A DNA stretch of 64,000 nucleotides. Source: Onchidella celtica (Eukaryota > Mollusca > Gastropoda > Systellommatophora > Onchidiidae). Below are positions 47,706 through 60,285 of the stretch, in pieces (position 1 is the first letter of the stretch; every line of letters begins with the position of its first letter). The stretch is taken from NCBI GenBank assembly GCA_963931925.1, contig OZ007572.1:22430730-22494729 (forward strand), in the 5' to 3' direction. The position numbers and the translations under genes were made by a program. Below the pieces are notes generated by a model. It was not told the origin of the DNA. It did not search any database and saw only the letters and a program-made list of their open reading frames with translations.

Positions 47706-50583
47706 TGTGTATTCTTATATTTGCGAGTGTGCTTTTCCTTAAGCGTGTGTGTTTAGTTGTGTGAATTGCCAACAGCCATTGACAAAAATGTCGGCGTCTG
47801 TTGTTTTGTTCTTCCTGCCGTTAAAATGTCATTCCTAAAAAAAAATAATGTCTGTGAGCAAAACGTGTTGCCATTGCAGTGTAAACATTTTCATTCATGG
47901 TGGGAGATGTCTGAACAAACCACTTGTTCATTCACATCTATGGTAGACCGAACTGGCCAATAATAATAATATAATAATATACAGTTTTTGCCAACTTTGA
48001 CCGTCGATAACTTCTAAAAGCTACCCCTCTGAGACTGCTATCATATGTATATATATATGGATATATCCGTCTTTTACTAACCAAGATCTATCGTCTGGTA
48101 CCGGTATCAATTTGCCCACGAGAGTGGACCTCCTAAGTTATGCCAGCTGATACACCATCAGTTCTTTTGGATTTCTATACAGTGTTTTACAAAAGAAAAC
48201 GGAGAAACAGGTTTGTTGAAGTCGATATGTCGAGGGAGTCTCCAAATGTTAAAAGAGCCGCGAGCGATCGAAATGAAACGCTAGGTTATGTAAGCTGGGA
48301 GCCTTTCATCTGTTTGATGTAGATTTAATGTAACTCCCGAGTAAAAGCAAGTAAACTTCATATTAAGCTGGTGGAACTCATTGTGGTCTCATAATGTACC
48401 CTCACAGATGTGGCGGCAGCTTGTACCAGTCGTAGGCTTAAAGCCTTTTACGGGTGGAGTATAATGAATGGATGGGAAACATGTGTTTACAGAATTGGAC
48501 GCGAATCGATTTGGGGGCAGAATGATACAAAGCAGCACAATGTACATTGATGGGATGGAGGGGCGGGGAAAATGGGAGCGTGCGTTGGGTCCTATGTGTG
48601 CCACATGTGGGAATAGGGAAGGGAAGGTGGGGGGGGGGGGGGAGAAAGAGAAGAAGAAATGATTGAGAAAGAGGAGGTGGGTGAGTCAAGGTGGGATGGG
48701 TTTGACATGTCACTGGTATGAGTTTGGCCAGGTTCATTGTGTGTTTGTCATATTTGTAGTTTTCGGCGTATTTTAAATGTATGACTTTGAAGAGGGCGGA
48801 TACAAAATTTCCATTTTTACTCCATATCCCAATGAAGAAAACCAGAGAACATTAACATTTACATGACATTTAATTTTAAGGTATAAATATGCCGACTCCT
48901 CTCCCACTCTCTTTCAGTTATGCGTAAATACGGTTTTTGAATAGAGAGGGCTTGTTTTGTTGTTGTTGTTTCCCCGGCCGGATAGCAGTTCTGATCCATA
49001 AAGGTATATCAAGCGACATATCGAGGTAATAAATATCTATATTTTCAAGATATGTCCGTGCTAATATATTCACAGATACCAGAGGCTGACAGTACATTTT
49101 TTTTATTGACGTTCGCCAGCATGAGGGAAGTTTCCAACCTTCTTACGGGAAATCTATCACCAATTCTAAAAAAAAACATTCAAAACTGAAACGTTGGTGT
49201 CTGTACGACTGTTACTTTGGGGTAAAAAAATTTCTAATGTACGAGGACCAGGAACTCTGGCTGGTCAGAAAATTCTTTGGCCCTGCTGCAGCACTAGATC
49301 TATTAATATATTTGTTTAATACACAATATATATATATAGCATGCCTGTCAGAACAGGGAAAACCATGAATAGGTAACATCTGTTGTTGTTGTTGTTGATT
49401 TTTTTCTTCCAACATTGTTGACCAGCATTGTACGTAAGTCGAGACAATAATAGAGCTTCTTTTCGTCCAGGCCCTCGACTTGTTTTGTTGGTGCTGGCGT
49501 TTTCAGTCATATTCTTACCACCAGTCGTACTCTTTGTTCATTAATGTTTTTTTGTCGTTTTTTTTTTTTATTGAAGAGAAGGGAATTTCCCAAGATGCGA
49601 TGGGAATAACTGACTGTCGCATGCATTGTCGCAGCTGCCGCTTTGAGTCACTTCGACTGGGCGAGACACCCAGTTATCGATTGATGAATTAATTGAGGCC
49701 GTCTCTTGTGTGTGTGGACTGCACCCCGCAATACAATACTGGTCGGCCACAACTTTGAGGGAAAAACGCAGTTCGGTTCTACATTCCGGGAAAAACACTG
49801 TGTCCTCGGTGAGCGTAATTTGGAATGGAACTTATGTTTCAAACGGAACTTTAGTCTGTGTTCTTCCAGAATTTGAAACTTTCACATCGTCATTTCTAGG
49901 TGATATATGTATCGAGAATATTTGGTTTTCTGTGGTAGGATATTTCATATTCGGACGTAGCCACCTTTGCTTAAGTTTAAGGCGATGTTGTATGGTTTGG
50001 GTATGGCCCCAGTATTTTGTGTTCTGAGAAATTAAATAATATGCTGTTGTTGTCGCTTGTTCGTCTTTGGAATTTTGGATTTTCTGGTAAGGGTTTGATC
50101 TCTGAAATGGTGCTGTCCTGTGGAAATTGACGAGAGGAGGACATGTGTTCGGGCGTAAAGTACCTTCGTGCCGGGGGGGGGGGGGGGGCAGGATTAACAG
50201 GCAGTTATTACCTGTAGTTTACGTGTGTCACCGTCCGGTGAGTCTTCATTCTGAAATGTGAAACAACGTGTGTCGGATGTTAGCGCTTGCCTCGCTTGAC
50301 ACCCGAGTATCAGTAGCGTAAATCTTAGCGAGATAATTTATTATGATGGATATCTCTTGAGGTGGAATAGTTAATATGGGCAGGTGTTTCCTTTTCTGGT
50401 TAAGTCCGTGAGGTTTTACTGGCTGGCCGGTTGTTACGGAGCACCGTGATGTTGAGTGCACGGCTTTCACTCCGGATACCGAATTCACATCAATGTTGTC
50501 GAACGAATTAATGGGACTGAAGAAAATACCATTGTAACATCGAGTGACTGACAAAGTCAAGGAATAGAGAGGTTAGGAATCCG
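47706..50583. other. No confident gene
   Basis: Unique sequence. A 60-codon plus-strand frame at 48140-48322 starts with ATG and has a mixed, charged composition, but no support beyond that. G run at 48629-48642, TA repeats near 48047, (GTT)n at 49381-49396, 16-base G run at 50173-50188. Confidence 0.45.
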
Positions 50584-50829
50584 TAGCATTTAGTAGTATC
50601 TTCACTATTTACAATGGTGCGAAGGGAGTTTGTGTTATCTTATTGTCACCAGCCATCGAATACTAAATTCACATCAGTATAATGTAAGAGAGGGAACACC
50701 ATATAGCATTTACTAGTATCTTCACTATTTACAATGGTGCGAAGTGAGCTTGTATTATCTTATTGTCACCAGCCATCGGGTACTAAATTCACATCAGTTT
50801 AATATATAATATAAGAGAGGGAATATCAT
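50584..50829 (+). repeat. Tandem duplication, 120-bp unit
   Basis: TAGCATTTASTAGTATCTTC, CACTATTTACAATGGTGCGA and CTAAATTCACATCAGT occur from 50584 and from 50704 with few differences; each copy ends AAGAGAGGGAA. A partial relative lies at about 50475-50500. Confidence 0.93.
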
Positions 50830-53800
50830 TCTGTGAGTCTTACAAATAAGAACTTCAGAAATTCCCGGTATAGTCAACACTATTTATTGTAGTCTAAAGT
50901 TAGTTGGTCTTATTTGAGTATGGACTAATTATATTTAGTATTGAACAGCCTAACACAGCGTACTGATAGACTACAGACTTCACATGGAACATAGATCATT
51001 TGTGTGGTTTGAATTTTTTCATATTTAATGTGCGCTTTTGTCAATAAATGGAGAACTAAATCACTGAGATGGCAATATTTTTTAGCTTTTCGCTAGGTGT
51101 GATTCACAATTGTAACAGGGACTGCACGTGTGTTTTCTGTGTGAGTCACATTTTTATTTTCTGGAGGAGGAAAATGTATTTGGCATGTTCTTCGTGTTTT
51201 ATGGCAATCAGTAGTTCCGTGCATTTTCCGTCTTGGTCGGTGGCTGTTAATGGAAAGAGTATGTGGTTTGTTTATGGGTGTTACTTTGCACAAAATGTGG
51301 GCGACCGTATTTGTATCCTCCAAGGAGTGCCCGCCTTGTAAATAAATTATATGGTGCTGAATGACTGTTAATTCACTGGCAGGTGCGCTGAATGGGAACC
51401 TTGTTATCACCATTATAATACTACTCGTAGAATGGTGGTCTTGCATGGTGGTCAAACAGAAACATGAAAAAGTAATCAAGAAACGCCCTTTTTTTTTTTT
51501 TTTTAACCGGGCTTTATTATCACGTGTCACTGACTTGATTTTTACAATATTCATCAAACAAGACTTAACTTAAATATCGTTCTCTGGCCGTTGAGACTTT
51601 GACATTTAAATCGCAGTGTCTTCTTGGGAGTTTTTTCCGTTTGCCCGTGAAAGCATTTGAGTTTCAACCATTAAATTTTGTGCCAATTGTCTGTGGCCTT
51701 TCAAATTTTGGTGCAGAACCATAGGAAGGAACGCTTGACATTTTCTCTGTTCTTGTTTGAATAACATTTGACTCACTAGTGCTCGTTCAGTGCGTTTTTC
51801 TTTCCTACAGCGTTACATCAGCAGAATTGTAGTCTATGTTTACGATGTTTTTAAGAAAGAAGGAAGGAAGGAAAGACAAGAAGAAAGGGAGAGCGAAAGG
51901 AAAACAAACTTAGTCACAGATTTCTTGACTCATACTATTCTGGGAAGCTCTTCAACTCATAGGGTTGTTTTGAGTACAAAATGCCTGTTCAGTGTACACT
52001 CACTTTGCTGTATAGTTTATGTTCTTGCGCGGCTGTTTCAGCACGTTGGCTCGTTTTATACCTCTACACATTGGTTTGGTATTCCTCAGGACACTCTTTG
52101 TCCGCCATGACTCCATCAGGATGCTTTACACGCGAAGACGGCTACAGCAGACAAATTCCTCCGTGCCTGAGAAGAAAAACGGATCGGAATATCAGCGCTG
52201 GATGGAGATCTGATTGCGGTTTATGCCATGCATTCGTACATCTGTTACGTTGGCTTGCCGTGTGCATTGGGTGAATGCGTTCTGATAATGGCGAGCATCC
52301 AGTGGCTCACGGTGTGGGGGAAATGTTACACATTTTCTGAGGCAATCATGCGCGTGAATGAATCAGAGCCACATATGGCTCTCGTCTAGAATAATGGACC
52401 TTACCGCACAAACAATGGACGCAAGACTTCTGTTCGTTAAGTCTTACGCGTAGGCGTCTCCCCCACCCCCTAGTACGGCGAGAATTCCCATCTGGATTTC
52501 ATATCTAATGGAAGTTTGCTTTGTTTATACATCCCTCGGGGATCCTACGGTTCAGGTAACTTTTATTACAAATATCATATCGACACATTAGGAATAGAGA
52601 TTTCAATGGCAGAAGGGGATCGGGAGCAAAAGGAGGAGTCGGGGAGGGTTTGCTTAGGGATGGGAGAGAGAGAGAGAGTGTGAAAAGCCAAGTCTCAAAA
52701 CTGAAATGTTGTAGATTTATAAAGTGATGAAAATCAGTGGGAATAAGTGGCGGGGACAAGGAAGAGAAAACTTTCATTTATAAAATAGCCATCATCATGC
52801 ATAATCATTTATGTTCGCGGTAATGGCTCCGTAGCCCAAGTTGAAATTTGCAGACTCGGGACCATACAGAGCACTGGATATCTGCTGTTGTCGCTGGCAG
52901 TGGACCCAGCTCTGTGGCGACTTACTCTAGTTGCCTGGGCTTTGAGAAACCTTTCATTCATAGAGTAGTGTCAGTTCACTACATGGCAAGAGATAGACAT
53001 TCATTTTTTTATTTTTTTATTTTGGTGATGTCTCTTGTAAAGGCCGCCATCAATTTGTTTGGATGTATAAGACCATGTCAAGAAATGAAGTTGATTTGAG
53101 AACAGAGACAAGATGAAAATAACATCAACACAAGGAAGTGATGCAAAGCTTAAGCGTACCATTTACTCCGCATTTTACAACAAACTCGGGCCGGGGCTCA
53201 CATCTCATAACTCCGCATCAGTCAGTTCTTGTTCTATTTGTTATGACGCATAGGTTGCGATGCTAAACCTGTACGCAAGCCTAACATAAAGTGTAACCCA
53301 AGAAACAGTGGTGTAAAGTGTAACATCCAGCGTAATGAAAAGGAATTTTCCCAGTTTTTTCCTTGGCCACATGGGTGGTTGGTAGGCGCTCCTGGTGGGG
53401 TCTCCCGCTGTCCTGTCGTTGTGTTGAATTCTGTCTTTTGTCTTGTTTTTCCGAGCTCAACGTGACCGTTACCGTGGTGACGTGCTTTCTCCAAATTCAA
53501 ACTCAGATTTCTTTGGCCACCAGTTAGCAATGTCATCCGAATCTCTCTTTGTTACTCACAGTAATAACTCCAATTGTTACAATAAAATGTGTGTCATTGA
53601 TTATGAAAAAACAACAACGCCAAGAGGCATGGCCAGCTTTCTGCAATATAATAAAAATAATTTGCCTGACGTTTCGTGATGTACCGTTGTCGTGACGAGA
53701 TGACAGCTTTGTTCACAGGTCACCAGACATTTTCCGTTTCGGATTATGCTCAGGTAATGTCATTAAAGACGCACTTCGCTCCTGGCATCTGCCATAGTGT

Positions 53801-55467
53801 GAGTGAATGGACGAGCCTACGTTGAGGATCTTGGGATCTTTCGGGGGGAGGGGGGGGGCTGGAGCCAAGCACATTCAAATTTTTCAGTGGGAGAACTGCA
53901 GAGGCATCACGGGTTGGTAGACCAGTGGGTCAATATCACTTTCATCCCTGCAACGGGTTTGTCTCCTGTTTTCAAAAATACATCATTGCCAGGCCCCGCT
54001 CCTTTGCACTTCAGTCATATTCAGTTCTTTTCTTTCTTTTTAGCTGTAATTATTGAGTCATGTTGGATGTGTTTCTCACCCTGTTTGAAAGTCAGGAATT
54101 TCCCTAACACAGACAAGTTTCCTGTTTCAGCGCCTAGTCGCGGTCAGGGGTTTCCTTAGAAATAAACCACTTCCAAAACAACCACTTTTTGCCCACCCCT
54201 GCTGCTCCTTCCTTGATTTAAAACCAACAACAACAGACCTGCTGTTTTGTCTCTCATCACTAAGATATCTCTGCTCACCACTGATATTTTTTTCATTCTT
54301 CCACCCCCTTGCATTTTTTTTTTCTTGCTTCGCGTTTCATTCATAACGTTTACCGTTCCTTTTTCGTTTTCATTTCTTAATTGGCCAAGCGGATTTCACA
54401 TGCCAAGAACCCTGGCTCTGTTCATAATATTATATCCCCACGCCCTTTAAAAAAAATAAAAAAAATAAATTGTTCTTGTTTCTGAGACTGGTCCGTAAAA
54501 CCGCCGTCCTGAAAGTTTAGTTGGCAGCAGTTTACAGCCCTTCCCTCCCTCTCCCCCACAGCTACAGTCTGAAAGCATATGTACCTCGACCCTTTTCTCC
54601 TTTTTCTCTTTGCCCGCCAACACCTTACTCACTCTTCCATGCACCCTTCACCCCATTCTGTTTTCCCATCCCCCCACACACAAGCCTTGATGTTATGGTA
54701 CAGCGATAATGCGCTGTGTCTGATCCCGTCCGAACATGACTTTTGCTTGTCAGCGAATTTCGAGCAACGAAAAAAAAAAGTATTATTTCACCAGAACTAC
54801 TCGTTTTACGAATATCTCCAAACCAAGTATACGTTTGTTCTTGTGTATTGCGTGTATAAACATGGCGTTGTGAGCAACATAACCGACCTAGCTAAAAAAA
54901 AAATTTTGTTTGTAAATAAAGGTCATAAACGCGTTGTCAGATCGGCGTTGTCAGACCGAGTCTGGCAGTACACACACACAGGACATAGACTAGACGTGTG
55001 GTAGAAGCGTCGACGGGTTGAACATAGTGTTGGTTCATAGAGATTCCATAGCCTTTCACGCTGTCCATTATTTCGAGCAAATGTGTGCAATTTGTGGAGA
55101 GGAGAGTGGTATTTCACCTCATTTTCTCGCCTCTCGGTCGTTGTTGGTTTTTTGGGGGGATTGGTTTTGTTTTTATTCCCCGGCGTGCTGTCGTTCATGG
55201 TGGAAATTTACTGCCTGCTGTGTCTTTCTCAGAATGTGAAAGGAGGACGTGTCGTGTCACATCATCTGTATTCTGGACGTATCGATTGATCTTCAGCTTT
55301 GTGTGTGAGAAAGTGGGACTGGCATTACGAACACGTTTTTTTTTTGTTCTTGTTGTTGTTTAGAGCAATTTTTTTAAAAACATTTCGGTTGTTGCATTAT
55401 TTTCATGAATGTTGTTCAGATTCAGATTCAGCAATGTGCCTTTTTAAGTTTGCCAGTTTCACAATAT
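50830..55467. other. No gene seen
   Basis: 4.6 kb of mostly unique sequence with T/A homopolymers and a G run near 53843-53857. Frames are under 155 codons and none shows a domain I recognise. I cannot exclude short exons. Confidence 0.45.
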
Positions 55468-56231
55468 CGCCGAGTGTTTTTCCATATTGTTCTATGTGCA
55501 TTTGTGCCTTTTCGAGAAAATGAGGATTGAAAGTAGGTCGTTAAAGGGGCAAAAACGCACAACGTTAATCACAAATCACATGTCTCGGAAAGGTTTTGAC
55601 CGATTGGAATGACACTTCTATATAATAAAGCTACAACAAAACCCATAATAGTCCTATGGACTCGGAAACTACACAACGCACCGACCTGAAATTTGGCACA
55701 AAGAATTATGGGATAGCGAACATTGTTCCTATCGCTATACACAAACAAAACCGTTTGTTATTTCTGAGTTAATCGGTAAATGCGGTTATAATTAAAGACT
55801 AAATCCACGAGAGCGTTTGATCCGAAATTTACGATCAATAAGATAGTGATGTATGTTTCTAATAATAGCCCACTTCCGCCTACACATGACGTTATCACTT
55901 CCTGCGATGTGTTCACTAACAAACAAACTAACCCGTATGCAAATCATTGCCATTTGACGGATGCTGACGGGATGCGCAGGATGTCAACGCGCAAAGGGAG
56001 AGCAGTAAAACTTATCTAAAAACAAACAAACAAACAAAAATAAAATAAAGGAACAGGCAAAATGAAGCACCCAGAACTTAAAAACTAATAAATCGATTTA
56101 TCCCGGGCAGGGCCGGGCAACTCAGCTAGTACATAATAAAATCAGGAGTGAGAGAATCACTTTCATGACAAAACCTCAAATTCAAAGTCAGCAAAATGTC
56201 GCATACAACACAATATGGCAAATACCCGTCG
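55468..56231 (-). mobile_element. TIR element, copy 2, interrupted by an insertion
   Basis: On the minus strand this matches 2499-2744. The right edge reads GGGTATTTGCCATATTGTG in reverse complement, and the left edge has TTTTTCCATATTGTTC. The interior carries TCATGAAAGTGATTCTCTCA on one side and AAGTGTCATTCCAATCGGT on the other. Between these halves lie 500 foreign bases (55630-56129). Without them the element is about 253 bp, close to copy 1. Confidence 0.8.
55619..56140. mobile_element. 500-bp nested insertion with ~11-bp target duplication
   Basis: Flanking repeats are TATATAATAAA (55619-55629) and TACATAATAAA (56130-56140), differing at one base. In the uninterrupted paralogue at 2499-2744 this site occurs once (about 2584-2595, opposite strand), so the duplication arose on insertion. 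The insert begins GCTACAACAAAACCC and ends CCGGGCAACTCAGCTAG, with a CCCGG/CCGGG stem close to that end. It has no long frame. A duplication of 10-11 bp suits a short retroposon or an unclassified DNA element; the class is open. Confidence 0.75.
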
Positions 56232-56895
56232 ATGTGTAAATGTGGTATTGGTAGTACATAGTCTTAAAATTATTTGAAAATATAAGGTGAAAGTTCTAGA
56301 TTTGTATTCGTTTTTACCAGATCGATGTTATACATTATGTTAGTTCTCCACTGAATAGGTACAGCATGAACATTCTCAGGTTACGTTTACATGTCAGTGC
56401 GTAACTTGAGAACTTTTGGGATATTGTGTGAATTTATATCGAGTTTCAGGACGGGGGAGTTTCTCATCTTCCTGCAAAATACATGTATCTGACCTTTGAA
56501 AGCTTTGACATTGATGGATCAAACAGTTGATGCAACAGTAGTTGTTGTTTTGTGTTGGAATGGTATTACCCCAGACAACTGTTTGTACTTGTGAGACCTT
56601 TTATAGTCAGGATAAAACCATACTGCTATGGTGTGTTTATGTATTTAAGGGTTACAGTGCAGGATTCACGTATGAATTTAAAAAATGTAAGGCCAGAATG
56701 AAGACCAATGAGTGGGCGGTCACTGAACATGCAGTCAGACTCGTTTACAAAGTAAGCTGTCTGGTACGTTGGTGCTTTGTGTCGTCAAGTGTCGCCAGAA
56801 TGTGATTTTTGGATATATATATTAATTGACGGAAAGAATAGATAAAACGCTGTCGTTGTGCGAAACAAGGGTCTGTAAACTTAGAAAAAGAAAAT

Positions 56896-57120
56896 CGAGG
56901 GGTATTTTGCCAATTTTGAAGTTTTGTCATGAAAGTGGTTCTCTCACTCCTAATTTCATATGTAAGTGTCTCCAGTCGGTTACAAACTTTTCGAGATATG
57001 TGCTTGTGACGCAGTGTTTCATGTGTTTGTAGCCCTTTTGACGACCAAACGTCAATCCTGATTTTCTCGAAAAGGCAAAAATTTTTGCACATCATGACTG
57101 TAATATGGCAAATACCGGCG
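56896..57120 (+). mobile_element. TIR element, copy 3
   Basis: Shares GGGGTATTTTGCCA, TCATGAAAGTGGTTCTCTCA, CTCCTAATTTCATATG and the right end TAATATGGCAAATACC with the copies at 2499 and 55468. It lacks part of the left end, so it is 225 bp. Confidence 0.78.
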
Positions 57121-57528
57121 AAACAAAGATTTGAATAAGCTGGGAAGGGGATCTATGCGGAGCAGCAGTTGGCAGTGACGAATGTCACCGAATGAAAAGA
57201 GGAAGGCCAGGTTACAATATCTGCCTGATTCTACGCACTCATCACCCTGCTGTATCTATCTCTCAGCCACTCGAGCTTCCTCCATTTACAACGATAATTA
57301 TCACACTTTTCACGCCAAAGCTGACAAGATCAGAATGGAACAAGACACGATCCTTCCCTGGGCTATTCCTAAAATAGACATTAGCAAGACAGAAGGACAG
57401 AACGGGAAAAAAAAAGAAAAGAAAAGAAAAACGGAAATAAAACATCTGCTGCGTAGAAGCGTCACGGAGCAACAAGATCTTTAAGATAATATCGATCAGA
57501 GTGGATCTGGATTATCTTGTCTTCATAG

Positions 57529-58095
57529 TGCATTTTCTATGACACCTTGGTAAACAGTAGTTTGTGTGCTTCGTTGTTAATCACAGAATTCAGAAAAAAG
57601 TTAGGTTAAAAAATAATGAAAACAATCGTAGTTCTTGTATCTAATGTCAGATTTCTTCTGTGTTAGGAGTTTGTGTTGCAGTTCGATTAGGCTGAATCTT
57701 GAGCTCCTGTCTGTCTAGTGCATTTTATGATACCTTGGTAACCAGTAGTTTGTGTGCAGGACTTCATTATTAATCACAGAATTCAGGGAATACTAAGAGT
57801 AGAAGATAATGAAACCGATACGAAGTTCTGGTATCTAATGTTAGATCCCCTCTGTGTTAGAATATGTCGCAGGCTGAATCTGGATCTCATGTTTTTCCAG
57901 TGCATTTCTTACGATACCTGGGTGAACAGTAGTTTGTGTGCAGGACTTTACTTGTTTAATCACTGAATTGGTCGATTATTGAGATTATGATGTTTGTGAA
58001 CACGATAGAAGTTCTGGTATCTTATGGCCTGTATTCCCCGTCAGGAAGACCAAAATCCCTTCTGTGTTAAGATGCGTTGCAGTTTGATGTCTTAA
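57529..58095 (+). repeat. Tandem repeat, ~185-bp unit, three copies
   Basis: AGTGCATTT, GATACCTTGGTAA-like, CAGTAGTTTGTGTGCAGGAC, AATCACAGAATT, AGTTCTGGTATCTAATG and TCTGTGTTAG occur in order from about 57529, 57717 and 57899. The third copy is the most diverged. Confidence 0.9.
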
Positions 58096-58362
58096 CATGG
58101 TGGTCGACGGAGTTTCGTATTGTGAATACGGATTAATTCCGTTTATATGATTATATAATGGCGAGATCTTTAATTTGACTTAACCATATATGATTTTGTG
58201 ACATGTTTTACCCAGATGTTGAGCAGCTCGTACGCGTATAATTGTCCTCGAGAAAATTTAATGCCGTATATATATATAATATTAAAAAAAACAACAACTC
58301 ATATTCACACCCGCGATTTCCTGTCAGTCATTTGCTGCTGAGTTCATTTTGCTGGCTACAAA

Positions 58363-58364
<2 letters not shown>

Positions 58365-58440
<76 letters not shown>

Positions 58441-58492
58441 CCTCTCCCCCTCCCCTCCCTCCCCTCCCTCCACCCTCTCTCTCTCTCTCGGA
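58365..58492. repeat. (CT)n microsatellite
   Basis: About 36 CT units, then CCCTCC-type imperfect pyrimidines. Frames on both strands are artefacts. Confidence 0.97.
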
Positions 58493-59640
58493 GAGACAAA
58501 GACTTTAAGCATGTACCATGTAACACAGTTAATATTTTCTGTCACTTTGAAATCGCTTGACACGTCTGTCATTCTGAAATTGTCTGAAATTGCGACATCC
58601 TTAGAAATGATAACTGTAAACCACGGGCATTTGGGAGATCAACAGTAAAGCTTTCAAGGCTGCTGTTTCTTTCAGTGGTTGTTTCTGAATATTTGTTATG
58701 TTTAAACTTACAGATATTGAGTTTTGTCCCCGCCATCCAGCCCATATAATCATGCATTCATTCTGTAGCAAAATCGCTGTCGTGTTTTCTCAGTCCACCG
58801 TCTCATTTCTTTCCTGGGCCACGTTCGTTTCTCCTTAAATATATTTTCTAGCCTACTAATGAGAGAAGGATTTACCCATCTCTTCTTGTCGGACCTGCAG
58901 TCTAACAACCAGCCCTCCTCACAAAGGACAAGATAAGTGAATTATTCTTGCTTAAGCTCGGGACTGTACGAAAACTTGTTTTTCCGCAGTGTACCATCGA
59001 CATGTTACGAAACTGAATTATGTCCACGACCAAATTGAATTAGTTCCCTTCTTGTTTCTCTCCTCAACCACTGGTATCAGTTTCGCCCTTGAAGATTCGG
59101 GTGGCTGGAATCGATTATTTCTTTTTTACACCGAAAATATGTCCTCTTTGAGACTGTCATCATCGTCTTTGATTCAGTGCGATAATCTACTTCAAAAGTT
59201 TTAACCACCATGAAAATGCACACTGAAATCGTAGTTTGAGTTTCAAAAACTTTAATTACCATTTTCAATTTTAGAAATCTTGGAGCTAAGTGTAGATCTA
59301 TCATTTTTTGCCAGGTTGTTGTACGTGCATATCCGTCCAAGTAAGCCATGAAGGCAGAAAGTACTGATTGGTATCGCCCGGTGGTTATGTTCAATTAAGC
59401 GTACATTTTTGACCTCTCATTTTAGCACCAGAAATACGGGTGTTCTGCAAATTGTGGCTTTGCTAGTTGTCTGTCGGCTTTGTCAGTTATTATTTCTGAC
59501 TACTGTAATTTCCCATGCCTTTCCTTTTTATCACTATCATTTTTTTCTTGTTTTGTTTTTCATTTGTCTGTATTGTTGCTTCCATCCTTTTTTCTCTCTA
59601 GGTGGAAGGGAGGTACCCTTCCTCACCATTGCATTGTTCG

Positions 59641-59642
<2 letters not shown>
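58493..59642. other. No gene seen
   Basis: Unique sequence. The 105-codon minus-strand frame at 59077-59394 has no recognised motif. Confidence 0.45.
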
Positions 59643-59721
<79 letters not shown>

Positions 59722-59752
59722 AGTCTGTCTCTCTCTCTCTCTTTTTTTTTTT
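59643..59752. repeat. (CT)n microsatellite with T run
   Basis: About 38 CT units, a TCTG interruption, more CT, then a T run. Flanked on both sides by GGTACCCTTCCTCACCATT (about 59612 and 59804), so a ~190-bp segment including the microsatellite has been duplicated or captured. Confidence 0.95.
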
Positions 59753-59837
59753 CTCATGCGTAAATATGTGTTTGCTTCCAACTATTTTCTCTAGATGAGA
59801 GGAAGGTACCCTTCCTCACCATTACATTGCTCGTTCA

Positions 59838-59912
59838 TGAGTGTGTGTGCGTGTATGTGTGTGTATGTGTACGAGACAGACAGACAGACGGGCGTACAGA
59901 CAGACAGATAAA
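59838..59912. repeat. (GT)n and (CAGA)n microsatellites
   Basis: Imperfect GTGTGT/GTATGT to 59870, then CAGA/CAGACAGA units to 59912. Confidence 0.88.
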
Positions 59913-60285
59913 CAGGGATAGTTTGTTTTAACATTGCGTCAGCTTTCGCTGAATTATGTAAAGCTGGCATTCTTTTCCACCTGGCGATGTAAACTGAGCT
60001 TTTTGGCAGTGTTATATTTAATTGGTTCCCGTCATAAAAAATACTTCAATCTGGCTGTAGTAACATGATCAATTTTTATTATTATTTTATTTATTTTTTT
60101 TGCGCAGTTGTGTGCGTTGATTTCAGGAATGTGAGTGAAACTGAGTTGGGTTTGAAATTGGTAACACTGGTGATTCTGCTTGCACCGCTCGAATAACGAA
60201 CTGGGTCTTTGATCGTGGAATTATGATTGTGCGGACAGCTGGGGCCCCCTGCCTTTCTCACCTTCGTTTAAATTGGTTGTTTTTG

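Noticed and set aside
48140-48322. 60-codon ATG-initiated small frame
   Set aside because: Looks protein-like but has no supporting context; short frames of this size are frequent by chance.
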